From assembly GCF_000380965.1 (NCBI RefSeq), contig NZ_KB905566.1, positions 18,642 through 82,641 on the forward strand: a stretch of 64,000 bases of DNA, written 5' to 3'. Position numbers and translations under genes: made by a program. The stretch comes from Paenibacillus ginsengihumi DSM 21568 (GTDB lineage: Bacteria > Bacillota > Bacilli > Paenibacillales > NBRC-103111). The notes beneath the pieces are model-generated. The model saw only the letters and a list, made by a program, of their open reading frames with translations, made no database searches and had not been told where the DNA came from. Positions within the stretch are counted from its first letter, which is position 1, and every line of letters starts with the position of its first letter. Of the stretch, positions 8,534-18,135 are shown piece by piece.

Positions 8534-9370
8534 ATGGACAAGCTGCACGTGGACTTCCCTTTTGACCGAATGTCCAAAAGCCAACAAAAAATTGCCGATT
8601 TTATCGTCAAATCGCTTGAACGGATTCCTTTTTATAATGAAGAAGATATTGCCGCCAAGGTCGGCGTCAGCATCGCGACCGTCTCGCGGTTCTGGAAAAC
8701 GGCCGGTTACGACAATCTGAAATCGTTCAAGAAGCATTTGCAGGAAATGAGCCAGTCGACGCCGGCGCGCAAAATGCAGCAGGTGCTGAAAAAGACTGAG
8801 CAGGACCCCGCCCGGCAGATGATCGCCGCAGCCTTGGTGAATCTGGACGAAACGGAACAACGAATCTCCCGGCAGCAGTTTCAGCAAGCCGTGGAAGCGT
8901 TGGATGCGGCCGAGCGCATCTACGTCCATGCCCCCGGCTCGACCTCGTGCCTGTCGGAGCTGCTGCGCTTTCGCTTGAACCGCATCGGCATTCAGGTCCG
9001 CATGATGGCCGGGAGCGGGCACGAATTGCTGGAAAGCCTGGTGCATGCCGGTCCGCAGGACGTCGTCCTCTTCTTCGGCTTTGTCAGCAGATCGCCGGAA
9101 GCGACGGTCATTTTGAATCAGGCCGCGGAAGCGGGGTACAGGACGATACTGATTACCGATTTGCTGGTGTCCGACATGATCGACGAGAGCGACATCGTTC
9201 TCCAGGTCGACCGGGGAGACGCCGACGCCTTCCACTCGCTAGTGGCTCCGATGGTCATTGTGGACAGTCTAGCCGTATCGCTGGCCGGGCGCCGGGGCGA
9301 ACCCGCGATGGATAAGCTGAAGAAGCTGCACTCGCTGCGGAAGCAGTATGCTTCCTTGCTGCCCAAATAA
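8534..9370 (+). CDS. MurR/RpiR-family transcriptional regulator
   Basis: A 278-residue regulator. The N-terminal HTH (MSKSQQKIADFIVKSLERIPF, then EEDIAAKVGVSIATVSRFWKTAGYDNLKSFK) is followed by a SIS domain (about 110-250, with YVHAPGSTSCLSELLRFRLNRIG) that normally binds a phosphosugar. I prefer the ATG at 8534 because GGGAGG at 8516-8521 abuts the alternative ATG at 8522 too closely. It is the last gene of the ECF cluster, about 120 nt after the PHP gene, and probably regulates it. This suggests the imported ligand or its phosphate is sugar-like. Confidence 0.88.
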   Translation: MDKLHVDFPFDRMSKSQQKIADFIVKSLERIPFYNEEDIAAKVGVSIATVSRFWKTAGYDNLKSFKKHLQEMSQSTPARKMQQVLKKTEQDPARQMIAAALVNLDETEQRISRQQFQQAVEALDAAERIYVHAPGSTSCLSELLRFRLNRIGIQVRMMAGSGHELLESLVHAGPQDVVLFFGFVSRSPEATVILNQAAEAGYRTILITDLLVSDMIDESDIVLQVDRGDADAFHSLVAPMVIVDSLAVSLAGRRGEPAMDKLKKLHSLRKQYASLLPK

Positions 9371-9581
9371 CCGCTGCCGTCTTCATTCAGCGAGCTGAGG
9401 TACGGGTCGGGCTCGTGGCGGGCCATCTCCGCTTGACCGGGGCTGCCTGTTTGGTGGTATCAAGCTCCCTTGGATTGCGCCGGAACATGAGCGCAGTCTA
9501 AGGGTGTTTTTTCTTATTGGGAATTGAATTTCAAGATCGATATGTTAAAATAAGGAAACCTATTGTGGGAAGGCGTTTCAT

Positions 9582-9911
9582 TTGAGCGAGGATTTCTATT
9601 GCGATGAAGTATTGAGCGGCCGCACGCCTGTCCGCAAAGTGCTGGAGACGGACAACGTGCTGGCGTATCATCACACCCGCCCCTATTATCCCGTTCACAT
9701 TGTGGCGATTCCGAAAAAGCACATCCCGTCGCTGCTGACGCTGGAGCCAAGCGACCATGCGCTCCTGATCGAGCTGATGGACGTTATAAAGAAGGTCGCT
9801 GAGCAGGTGCTGGCCGAGCATGGAGGCTGCAGGGTACTGACCAACTTGGGGGAGTACCAGGACTCGAAGCATCTTCATTTTCATATCGTTTATGGCAAGC
9901 CATTGCGATGA
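9582..9911 (+). CDS. HIT (histidine triad) family nucleotide-binding protein
   Basis: A 109-residue protein of normal HIT length, with the catalytic triad HLHFHIV near residue 98 and the family segment PYYPVHIVAIPKKHI near 34. HIT proteins hydrolyse nucleoside phosphoramidates and related adenylylated compounds. The start is a TTG at 9582 (no ATG precedes the conserved region). It stands alone between the ECF cluster and the ABC exporter pair; the 211-nt gap before it shows nothing recognisable. Confidence 0.9.
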   Translation: MSEDFYCDEVLSGRTPVRKVLETDNVLAYHHTRPYYPVHIVAIPKKHIPSLLTLEPSDHALLIELMDVIKKVAEQVLAEHGGCRVLTNLGEYQDSKHLHFHIVYGKPLR

Positions 9912-10020
9912 TTGTGCTTGTTTTGGCCCTCCTCTCCCCAGCGGTCCCGGACTCAGGACAAAAAAATGTAAAAATTGCGTAAATTGAGCAAAAAAACATA
10001 TATTTTTTCAAATTGTTAAG

Positions 10021-10029
10021 TGATATAAT
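10021..10029 (+). promoter_or_regulatory. Extended -10 promoter for the ABC exporter pair
   Basis: TGATATAAT at 10021-10029 is an extended -10 element (TGnTATAAT) in a very AT-rich stretch about 100 nt upstream of the first ABC gene. No good -35 is visible at 17 nt, which is acceptable for this promoter type. Confidence 0.5.
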
Positions 10030-10131
10030 GCAATCGTATCCAATTACATACATATATTTACTGTTAAGGGATATGGATGCAGAAGGCACTAATCTTTTGT
10101 TTCCCGATTCCTATGTCTTGGGGTGTGGAGG

Positions 10132-11970
10132 ATGAGCAATCTGAACGCTAGAATCCGGTCGGAGCTTGCCACGATACGGTGGGCTTTTGGCCAAGCCTGG
10201 GAGATCGACAAGAGGAACCTGATGTTCTGGATCGTCCTCTGCATGGCCGGGGCGGTGCTGCCGGCGCTGTTCCTGGTCGTGACGCGGCAGATCATCGATA
10301 CGATTACGGCGCAGACGGCGGCGATGAACGGCTTCGGCGCGATCGTCCCCTGGATTGCCGCCCTGATCGGTTTTCTGTTTTTGCAAGCGGTTTATAACAT
10401 GCTGCCGAACATTTTCGATTTTACGCTGTTTACCCGGTACGCCGTCGGTATGCAAAAAAATCTCGGCGACCTGATGCGTCGCGTACCGTTGCGTTTGTTT
10501 GACAACGCGGAGCTTGCTACGCAAGTAGATATGACGATGCCGACGATCAAGCGGCTGTCCTACTTCCTCAGCAGCTTTCTGAAGCTGCTGGGAGCGATGG
10601 TGTCCCTTGGCAGCATCCTCCTTCTTGCCGCAGGCACCTCCGGGCTGCTGCTGGCTCTTGCTGTTGTCCTGCTTGCCGTATCACTTGCCATGGGATTCAT
10701 TAACGCGGTTGAAGGGCACCGGCGGTGGGTCGATGAAGGGCATAACGAAAGACTGGCCGAGTATTATTACTCCCGTGTGTTCACCCAGGACATCGCGATG
10801 GAATACCGCTTGCTGAGGCTGGACCCGTATATTCGCAAGCAGTGGTTCGATATCGTCCGGCCGATGCAGGAAAGAACGCTCCGCTATCTGAATAAAGCAA
10901 CGCTGAGAGACAACGTAACTCAGATCCTGGGGACAGCGCTCAAGTTCCTGCTGCTGTCGGCAGGACTTTACATGACCGCTTCAGGCAGCATTACGGTCGG
11001 CACGCTCGTCATGTTCGTGGCGATGTTCGACCAAATTGTCGGCACAGCGAGCGGATTGGGTAGATTGTTTATGAGTACATACAAGTATGTCAAAGACTTT
11101 GAGCTGCAGAAGCGCTTTTTTGAAACAGACTTTAGCGAAGCGGCGAAAGGCGGCGCAGCCAGTTCCACCGTGAACGCGCCATCGTCTGTTAGCGAAGAAG
11201 CCCCCGCCGTTTTTGAAATGAACAATGTCAGCTTCGGCTACCGCCCGGGTACCTACGCGCTGAAAAATGTATCGTTAACCATCCGCCAAGGCGAAATCGT
11301 CGCCCTCGTCGGCGGCAACGGCGCCGGGAAGTCGACCTTGGTCAAGGTGCTGCTCGGCTTCTACAAGCCGACAGAGGGGGAAGTGTATTTCGAGGGCAAG
11401 AGCTATGACGAGATCGATCTGACGAAGCTGGCGCAGCGCATGGGAGTCACCTTTCAGGACTATGCCAAATTCGAGTTTACTCTGCGGGAAAATATCGCCT
11501 TCGGCGACCTGTCCAAGCTGGACGACGATCCGGCGCTGCACGGCGCAGCGGACAAGGGCGGCGCGGCGGGCATCCTGACCAAGCATCCGTCCGGCCTCAA
11601 CACGCATTTGGGCAGGTGGTACGACATTCAGGCCGTGCAGCTGTCCGGCGGCGAATGGCAGCGGGTCGCCGTTTCCCGCGCCCATATCAGCGACAGGGAT
11701 ATCATCATCATGGACGAGCCGGCGGCGATGCTGGACCCGATCGCGGAGATGGAGCAGTTTTATAATCTGAAGAATAGCATCCAGAGCCGCACAGGTATTC
11801 TCATCTCGCACCGCATCGGCTTCGCCAGGCTGGCCGACAAGGTAGCCGTGCTGGACGAAGGGGAGCTGGTCGAGTTCGGAACCCACAGCGAGCTGATGGC
11901 GAGACAAGGCCTGTACTACAGGCTGTTCACCGCTCAGGCCGAATGGTATCGGAAGGAGGACGCCGTTTGA
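10132..11970 (+). CDS. ABC exporter half-transporter (permease fused to ATPase), first of a pair
   Basis: About 612 residues: an N-terminal membrane domain (helices at about 25-50, 70-90, 155-200 and 270-310) and a C-terminal ATPase with Walker A GGNGAGKST (about 394), signature LSGGEWQRVAVSRA (about 505) and Walker B IIIMDEPAAMLDP (about 526). It should export a peptide, lipid or small product as a heterodimer with the next gene, which starts 1 nt after its stop. The start is uncertain: GGAGG at 10127-10131 directly abuts the ATG at 10132, and a GTG at 10123 is in frame. Adjacency to the AT-rich island suggests it could export that island's product, but its own GC matches the surrounding chromosome. 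Confidence 0.85.
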   Translation: MSNLNARIRSELATIRWAFGQAWEIDKRNLMFWIVLCMAGAVLPALFLVVTRQIIDTITAQTAAMNGFGAIVPWIAALIGFLFLQAVYNMLPNIFDFTLFTRYAVGMQKNLGDLMRRVPLRLFDNAELATQVDMTMPTIKRLSYFLSSFLKLLGAMVSLGSILLLAAGTSGLLLALAVVLLAVSLAMGFINAVEGHRRWVDEGHNERLAEYYYSRVFTQDIAMEYRLLRLDPYIRKQWFDIVRPMQERTLRYLNKATLRDNVTQILGTALKFLLLSAGLYMTASGSITVGTLVMFVAMFDQIVGTASGLGRLFMSTYKYVKDFELQKRFFETDFSEAAKGGAASSTVNAPSSVSEEAPAVFEMNNVSFGYRPGTYALKNVSLTIRQGEIVALVGGNGAGKSTLVKVLLGFYKPTEGEVYFEGKSYDEIDLTKLAQRMGVTFQDYAKFEFTLRENIAFGDLSKLDDDPALHGAADKGGAAGILTKHPSGLNTHLGRWYDIQAVQLSGGEWQRVAVSRAHISDRDIIIMDEPAAMLDPIAEMEQFYNLKNSIQSRTGILISHRIGFARLADKVAVLDEGELVEFGTHSELMARQGLYYRLFTAQAEWYRKEDAV

Positions 11971-11971
11971 C

Positions 11972-13834
11972 ATGGCAGAAGCTGCTCAAGAAGTGAGACA
12001 ACGCGCGAAAATCGGCGCAACCGTCCTTTCCGCCTTTAAGCTGGCGAAGGAGACGGCCAGCCTGAAGGAAATCGTTTTGACGTACATTGGACTGGCATCA
12101 GGGGTCATCGGAACGCTCGTCGCCATATTCGAAAAAAACTTTTTCAACGAAGCCGCGAAGGTCGTGACGGGCGGCATGGGCCCGTCGTTCGCCCAAGCGG
12201 TCCAGTGGCTTGCGCTGTGGATGGGGCTCGTGCTGCTGACGAATCTGATTCAGGTCGTCTCCGGAAGGGCGAGCAATGCGCTGTGGAGCAAAATGCGCTG
12301 CTGCATTCAGGAGAATCTGATGCTCAAGCTTTCGCGCATCCGATTGCATTATTTCTCCCGCACAGAGACGTACCAGAAGTTCGAATGGGTCAAAAACGAG
12401 CTGAACGAGAAGCTGCCGCTCATTTTGAACGCCGCCTTCGGCATCGTTTTTTCCCTCATTCAGCTCATCACGGCTGTGATGATCATCGGATACGAGCATT
12501 GGCTGATTGCGCTCGTCGTGTTCCTCGGCTGCATTCCGGCCATCATCCTGAAGCAAAGGCATACGGAGGCCGATTACCGTCACCAGCAGTACAATTCCCA
12601 CGAGCTTCGCTATCAAACCTATGTTTCCTGGGTCATGTTCAAGCGCCCTTTCATGAAGGAGATGCGCTACGGCAATCTGTACGATTATGTCAAGAAGAAG
12701 TACGAGGATTCGGTGACAGACCTGTACAATAAGCGCATCCGCCTGATCAAGCGGTTTACGCTGTTCAACGGCGGGGCGCAGCTGATCAGCCTGTCTACCA
12801 TCGGCATTGCGCTGGCGATCATCGCTTACGAGATTTACCGTGGCGATGCGGGCATCGGCTCTTTCGTCTTGGTGTACAGCACGGCGAAAGTGATGCAGAC
12901 GGCATTCCAAGGAATGTTCGAGCACGCCGTCCTGATCGGCAGCGATGGCCGGTTTCTCGACGATTACAACCAGCTGATGAAGTACGAGGAAGACGACAGC
13001 GACAGGGGCGAGGGGGAGGAGCTGCAGATCAAGGGAGGCGCCGTTCGGAAGCCGTCCCCGCTTGCGGACGCTCCGTCCCGCATCGATATGGAATTTCATA
13101 AAGTCAGCTTCGCTTATCCCGAAACGGATCGCCAGGTGCTGCGCGATGTTAATGTCCGCATCCGCCAAGGGGAGAAAATCGCGATCGTCGGCGAGAACGG
13201 CTCGGGCAAAAGCACCTTCATTTCGTTGCTATGCGGGATGTATGCTCCGACGGAGGGGAGGGTGCTGCTGAACGATGCGGACGCTTGCGAGCAGCGGGAG
13301 ACGATCCAGCGCACCGTTTCCTGCACCTTGCAGATGTTCGGCAAATACGAAATTTCCATCGCCGACAATATCCGCATTGGGGACTTGTTCCGGGAGTACT
13401 CCGACGAAGAGATCGCCGAAGCTGCGAAGCTGGCGGGCGCCTATGAATTCATTTCGCGCCTCAAAGACGGGATGCACACGTATGCCGGCAATCATTACAA
13501 GGGCGGCGTGGAGCTGTCCGGCGGTCAGTGGCAAAAAATCGCCATTGCCCGGGCAATACTGAAGAAGGACGCACGCATCCTGATCATGGACGAACCGACC
13601 GCGGCGCTGGACCCGGTAGCGGAAGCGCAGCTGTACGAAGACTTCCACCGCATCACCGGCGACAAGACGACGATTCTCATCTCCCACCGCTTGGGCGCGA
13701 CACGGCTTGCCGACCGCATCCTCGTCTTCAGTCAAGGCCGTATCGCGGAGGAAGGCAGTCATGACGAGCTGATGGCGCTGGACGGCATTTATGCGGAAAT
13801 GTACAGGGCTCAGTCGCAGTGGTATGTGGCTTGA
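11972..13834 (+). CDS. ABC exporter half-transporter (permease fused to ATPase), second of a pair
   Basis: A 620-residue half-transporter. Membrane helices lie in about 30-310; the ATPase has Walker A GENGSGKST (about 410), signature LSGGQWQKIAIARA (about 514) and Walker B ILIMDEPTAALDP (about 536). It begins 1 nt after the first half-transporter, and the two probably form a heterodimer. Its last 16 codons (ending MYRAQSQWYVA) have a diverged, synonymously changed copy at about 27419-27466, on the far side of the AT-rich island. This suggests that a homologous exporter gene once stood there. Confidence 0.87.
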   Translation: MAEAAQEVRQRAKIGATVLSAFKLAKETASLKEIVLTYIGLASGVIGTLVAIFEKNFFNEAAKVVTGGMGPSFAQAVQWLALWMGLVLLTNLIQVVSGRASNALWSKMRCCIQENLMLKLSRIRLHYFSRTETYQKFEWVKNELNEKLPLILNAAFGIVFSLIQLITAVMIIGYEHWLIALVVFLGCIPAIILKQRHTEADYRHQQYNSHELRYQTYVSWVMFKRPFMKEMRYGNLYDYVKKKYEDSVTDLYNKRIRLIKRFTLFNGGAQLISLSTIGIALAIIAYEIYRGDAGIGSFVLVYSTAKVMQTAFQGMFEHAVLIGSDGRFLDDYNQLMKYEEDDSDRGEGEELQIKGGAVRKPSPLADAPSRIDMEFHKVSFAYPETDRQVLRDVNVRIRQGEKIAIVGENGSGKSTFISLLCGMYAPTEGRVLLNDADACEQRETIQRTVSCTLQMFGKYEISIADNIRIGDLFREYSDEEIAEAAKLAGAYEFISRLKDGMHTYAGNHYKGGVELSGGQWQKIAIARAILKKDARILIMDEPTAALDPVAEAQLYEDFHRITGDKTTILISHRLGATRLADRILVFSQGRIAEEGSHDELMALDGIYAEMYRAQSQWYVA

Positions 13835-13899
13835 GGCGGAGTTGGGATAGAGTGGGAGTTGAAACAACTACTAATACATTTTCCAAGGGGGGCTGATGA

Positions 13900-15438
13900 A
13901 TGAAGAAAGATCTGTATGCATCGCGACAAGAAGTAAAAAATGAACTTGATATAATGAAATGGGCAGCAGGTGGAAAACAAGATGTTAGTGATATTCAAAC
14001 AATATGCGAAGACTATTTGATTGAAGTATCGAAATTGAACGGATTGAGTGGAAGGCTGCTATATTGTATGAAAAACAATAAAGCTTCTTGGATTAATGAA
14101 AATCTTCTTGAAGAAGCAGAAAACTTACACAAGTCTGCAGTAAAGAAAATGAATGAACATATTGATGTTGTAAGAGAAATTAATCAGGCGATTGATAAAG
14201 AAAAGAAACCAATTGTGCTTAAGGGATTTTGTGATTTTTTCTATCTAAGGGATGAAAATAGCATAAGAAGAAGTTATGACATCGATCTGATTTATGATGA
14301 CTTTGAATACCTTAATAATGTATTGATTTCATTAGGGTTTGAAGCAAAATATGCACCTGCTGATCATGAATATGCAAATTATATTAGAGGAGGAGTGGAA
14401 ATTGATCTACATAGATACTTACCGGTAGCGAATTATCCTAGTAAAATAGGGCAAATCTATAATCCATACGTTCATACAAAGTATGTTCTCCAGAATGATC
14501 AAGAATATATATGGTCGCAAATGACATATGGCGATCTGTACAACTATAGTTATTTTGCAGAGGATGGGATTTTTATTCCAGAGCTAGAACCAACTATTTT
14601 AATTCATTGCAACCATATATTCAGATCATTTACAAAGGTAGATGCTAAACGTTTATGTATTAGATTAGGCGATCTATCGATTATAAGGGACTTGTTAAGT
14701 AGTAATAGTTTTGATATTGGAAGATTTAATACATTTGTTGGAAAATTCAATAGCTACGATTCCGTGAGATTTGTCTGTGGACTAATCAAATATTTTTTTG
14801 GAGAAGTCCCTGAAGAATTAAAAAATTATTATTCAACTGATTCAGAAAACCATGAATTAATATTGAATAGAACGTTATTCAAAGTGTGGTGCTATTTTGA
14901 ACATCCTGATGATTTAATAAAACCAAAGGCATATAAATCGGAACATAAAAGGATAAATCAATTACTTGGATTTAACAATATTTTGTTAAGTAGTAGTAAT
15001 AAGGGGGATGAAAGCTATGTCTATGGAATAGAACAGGATAATTATAGTCCCTTAAAAGCAATAATCAGTTCATCAACAGAAGATTACTTTCAAGATTTAA
15101 GATTATTCCTGAAAATTAGCCTGAATAAAGATAACTTATTTTTAAATATAAAGATAATACGACCAATAAACCCGGAATATGGAAATATTGAGATTAAAGC
15201 TTACTTTAGAAATCCATTTAAAACATCTACTATCGCCAGTTTTAATTTAGATAATACTGATAACATCTTACCAGAATCATATGATCTGAATTACTGTTAT
15301 AAAATGCATGACCTTGAAAGATGGAATGAAGATGGTACTATAGGTTTTTTTGTGGAAATAGTTTTGATAGATGACCATGATAAATGTAAGTATTTATTTC
15401 CTCTATATATTCAACATAAGGATGTTGTTAGTGTGTAA
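13900..15438 (+). CDS. Nucleotidyltransferase-like protein (PF14907-type)
   Basis: A 512-residue protein with strikingly AT-rich codon use, unlike the ABC genes before it. Residues about 105-180 carry a nucleotidyltransferase-fold pattern: VLKGFCDFFYLRD, then RSYDIDLIYDDFEYLNNVL with the paired Asp, then GGVEIDLHRYLP. This resembles the uncharacterised nucleotidyltransferase family often found in lasso-peptide and other RiPP clusters. The C-terminal 200 residues are not recognised. It starts 65 nt after the ABC exporter with GGGGGG upstream of its ATG. Whether it transfers a nucleotide to a peptide or metabolite is unknown. Confidence 0.7.
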   Translation: MKKDLYASRQEVKNELDIMKWAAGGKQDVSDIQTICEDYLIEVSKLNGLSGRLLYCMKNNKASWINENLLEEAENLHKSAVKKMNEHIDVVREINQAIDKEKKPIVLKGFCDFFYLRDENSIRRSYDIDLIYDDFEYLNNVLISLGFEAKYAPADHEYANYIRGGVEIDLHRYLPVANYPSKIGQIYNPYVHTKYVLQNDQEYIWSQMTYGDLYNYSYFAEDGIFIPELEPTILIHCNHIFRSFTKVDAKRLCIRLGDLSIIRDLLSSNSFDIGRFNTFVGKFNSYDSVRFVCGLIKYFFGEVPEELKNYYSTDSENHELILNRTLFKVWCYFEHPDDLIKPKAYKSEHKRINQLLGFNNILLSSSNKGDESYVYGIEQDNYSPLKAIISSSTEDYFQDLRLFLKISLNKDNLFLNIKIIRPINPEYGNIEIKAYFRNPFKTSTIASFNLDNTDNILPESYDLNYCYKMHDLERWNEDGTIGFFVEIVLIDDHDKCKYLFPLYIQHKDVVSV

Positions 15439-15595
15439 TAATCTCTACACTAGTCAATAAAAAGGGCTCCAAATCAGTACTTGTCCATAACCTGGCTTTG
15501 ATAATCCGTAGTTGTACAAACCGCCGCGAGCCTTGTTAGGACAAGGCATTCGGTGGTTGTGGATAACTACGTGTGGTGCCTACAGATTTCAGTGA

Positions 15596-16535
15596 TCAAA
15601 GCAGCGAAATATCCCATATTTGCTGGGGTTCTTCGATTTTTAGTGCTGAAACAATTGCCCGATGTGCTTCGGTCAATTCGGTTTTCTGGCATTTCCGGCA
15701 TCCAGCCGATACTCGATCAAGTGCATCATTTGCATGAGCGAGCGTACTTCACGCCACGTCTTGCCCATCTGGTCTCGACAATACGAATGAGCATGAGTCC
15801 TAGCAAGTAGAGCAGGACGTGAGCCCGGATTCGCTTTTCCTTGCGGTGATAGACGGGATGCAGCTTCAGCGATTGCTTCAGTGTTCGGCTTTGACGGCGT
15901 CCAGGTCGATTCGCAAATTGCCGCGCTTGTCGATTTTCAAATACCGCTTGAAGGTCGGGTGGCTGTCAATCGGCAATGTGCCTTCGTATGCGCATCGCCA
16001 TCGAGTTCTTTCAGCCGGGCCAGTTCTGTTCGAAGCTTCTGCAAATGTGCTTCACGCTGGGCTACATCTCGCCTCGCTTCTTCCGGATTGCGGACCAGCA
16101 CATAACGCGTCCGTGCTTCATCGTCGCCGATCGCGACCTCTTTGACTTCCAGATTGTTTCGAATTGTCTTGAATCGTCCCGGAAGAGCTAGTGCCACTTC
16201 GACCGTCGGTTTGCCGGAGGTCATCTTCTCGTCCGCGATGTAGTGCCCGCCGTTTTGCTGGAGTACGCGCAAGTTGTCTTCGGATCCAGAAGCCGCGGTC
16301 GACGACCGTGATGACGCTTCCGAGTTTCCAGCCGGTCAAGTCTTTCTTGACTTCCGGAACAACGCTCATATCTGATGTGTTGCCAGGCCACACCCAGCAG
16401 CGAATCGGAATGCCGTCAAGGGTGACGGCAAAGCCGGTGACCACTTGCGGCAGGTCGGGATGATGCTCTTTGGAGTATCCCATCGCTCGGTAAACGTGCT
16501 GGACCTCGAATGCCGGAAGGTCAGGAAAGAGAGAG
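15596..16535 (-). pseudogene. Broken IS1634-type transposase
   Basis: Minus-strand remains of a DDE transposase in at least two frames: a segment reading AFEVQHVYRAMGYSKEHHPDL and GFAVTLDGIPIRCWVWPGNTSDM, then a frame change near 16200-16270 to GKPTVEVALALPGRFKTIRNN and the coiled LRTELARLKEL region, and a further shift before the C-terminal AHRAIVSALKIEEPQQIWDIS at about 15600. The N-terminal part is missing. It separates the first nucleotidyltransferase gene from the purine-type operon and has a higher GC content than both. Confidence 0.8.
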
Positions 16536-16591
16536 TATTACAGATGGTTTACTTATTTAAATCGATATGATTGGAAAGGTGAGATGTTGAC

Positions 16592-17665
16592 ATGATTACC
16601 ATTGTGTTAGGCGGTCAAATTGGAAGCGAAGGCAAAGGGAAAATAGCAGCATATATTGCACGCGAATTTCAAATGAGTGTTCGCACTGGCGGTCCCAATG
16701 CCGGACATACCATCTACCATAACGGGGAAAAATATATTCTTCGTCTTGTTCCGTGCGCATTCGTCAACAAGGAATGCAAGCTAGCCTTGGCAGCGGGATC
16801 GTACATTAACAAGGATGTCTTGTTGAAGGAAATTAAAGTTTTAGGTTTAAAACCAGGTTCCTTATTTATTGATCCGCAAGCAGGAATGATTGATAAAAAG
16901 CATATAGAAGAAGAGCAAGTTTTACTCAATAACAATCTTTCAACGGGGTCGGGTGTAGGATATGCAACCTCCGACAAGATTTTAAGAAGAGAATCGTTCA
17001 AACTGGCCAAGGACATAGAGGAGTTTACGCCGTATATTGGAAATGTTTCAATGCTCGCCAACCGATGCATCGACCAAGGGGGCCGTGTCCTAATTGAAGG
17101 CACCCAAGGCTTTGATCTAAGTGTCCATCACGGAAGCTATCCATTTGTGACGAGCCGTGATACGACATCGGCAACTTTATGTGGAGAGGTCGGCTTAAGT
17201 CCAAGGCTGGTGGAAGATATTATATTAGTGTTGCGTACCTACCCCATTCGCTCATCGGATGGACCTCTTTATGAAGAAATAACATGGGAAGAGCTAACGT
17301 ACCTAGCGAAATCCAGCGTACCGATTCAAGAACATACATCCGTTACGAAGAAAGTAAGAAGAATCAGCAAATTCGACGAGGAATTGGTATCAAGAGCCAT
17401 TTGGATTAACAGACCGACACAATTAGCGCTAAATTTTGTTGATTACATTAGTTCCTGCGATTACAAGGTAAGGAGATATTCGGAGCTTTCTTCGGCGTCA
17501 AAGAATTTCATCGAGCGTTTAGAAAGAAAATTTGGTGTCCCCGTTACTTTGATAGGAACTGGACCAGACCAGGAAGATATTATTGATTTGCGTCGTGAAA
17601 AATTAAACAAACAGATTGTAGACGTACGGTATTCCAACATCTCTGGTGGTGGGATAGCGAAATGA
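16592..17665 (+). CDS. Short adenylosuccinate synthetase homologue with PurZ-like active site
   Basis: At 357 residues it is shorter than bacterial PurA (about 430). The GTP-loop region reads GGQIGSEGKGK (residues 7-17), and the His of GGPNAGHTIY (His39) is kept. The catalytic Asp of PurA (GDEGKG) is replaced by Ser12, a change known from phage PurZ enzymes that act on dGMP. Other family segments are VLIEGTQGFDLSVHHGSYPFVTSRDTT and LRTYPIRSSDGP. The predicted reaction is ligation of Asp (or another amine) to a purine nucleotide, probably not IMP. It leads a tightly packed operon (16592-23326) and overlaps the Nudix gene by 4 nt. Confidence 0.85.
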   Translation: MITIVLGGQIGSEGKGKIAAYIAREFQMSVRTGGPNAGHTIYHNGEKYILRLVPCAFVNKECKLALAAGSYINKDVLLKEIKVLGLKPGSLFIDPQAGMIDKKHIEEEQVLLNNNLSTGSGVGYATSDKILRRESFKLAKDIEEFTPYIGNVSMLANRCIDQGGRVLIEGTQGFDLSVHHGSYPFVTSRDTTSATLCGEVGLSPRLVEDIILVLRTYPIRSSDGPLYEEITWEELTYLAKSSVPIQEHTSVTKKVRRISKFDEELVSRAIWINRPTQLALNFVDYISSCDYKVRRYSELSSASKNFIERLERKFGVPVTLIGTGPDQEDIIDLRREKLNKQIVDVRYSNISGGGIAK

Positions 17666-18135
17666 TAACCAACGTTGCCATCGGCATTCTTGAACATGAC
17701 AATCAGATTCTTTTTGTAAAAAGAAACAATAACAGCTACCAGGGACTATGGGGGCTTCCAGGCGGTAAAATCGAAAGAATGGAACATCTCGATGAAGCCG
17801 TAATCAGGGAATTTAAAGAGGAGACTAAACAGGAAGTCAATTTTAAAGAATTGATTGGTGTCATATCTGAACTTATAAATGAGAAGGATAGGAACGAGCA
17901 TGTTATACTATATCTATGTACACTGGAAGTGCCTGTTCCACAAGATATTTCGGATGGAAATCTTAGCTGGATACCCAAAAATGAGATTAATATGCGCAAT
18001 GATATTATTCCCAGCGATGTCCTAATATTAGATTATTATATGTACAAAAAAACTAGGAATTTTTATTTGAGGCTCGAAAGCGTACAAACCGAGGACGGTA
18101 CCTATTTGGCAAAAGAGAGTTTACCCTATGGATAA
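17662..18135 (+). CDS. Nudix hydrolase
   Basis: A 157-residue protein with a complete Nudix box at about 34-56 (GGKIERMEHLDEAVIREFKEE followed by TKQEV), matching GX5EX7REUXEEXGU except for the last glycine. Such enzymes hydrolyse nucleoside diphosphates linked to another group. It overlaps the PurZ-like gene by 4 nt (ATGA) and the next gene by 8 nt, so it is probably translationally coupled. It may sanitise or tailor nucleotide intermediates of this operon. Confidence 0.88.
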   Translation: MITNVAIGILEHDNQILFVKRNNNSYQGLWGLPGGKIERMEHLDEAVIREFKEETKQEVNFKELIGVISELINEKDRNEHVILYLCTLEVPVPQDISDGNLSWIPKNEINMRNDIIPSDVLILDYYMYKKTRNFYLRLESVQTEDGTYLAKESLPYG

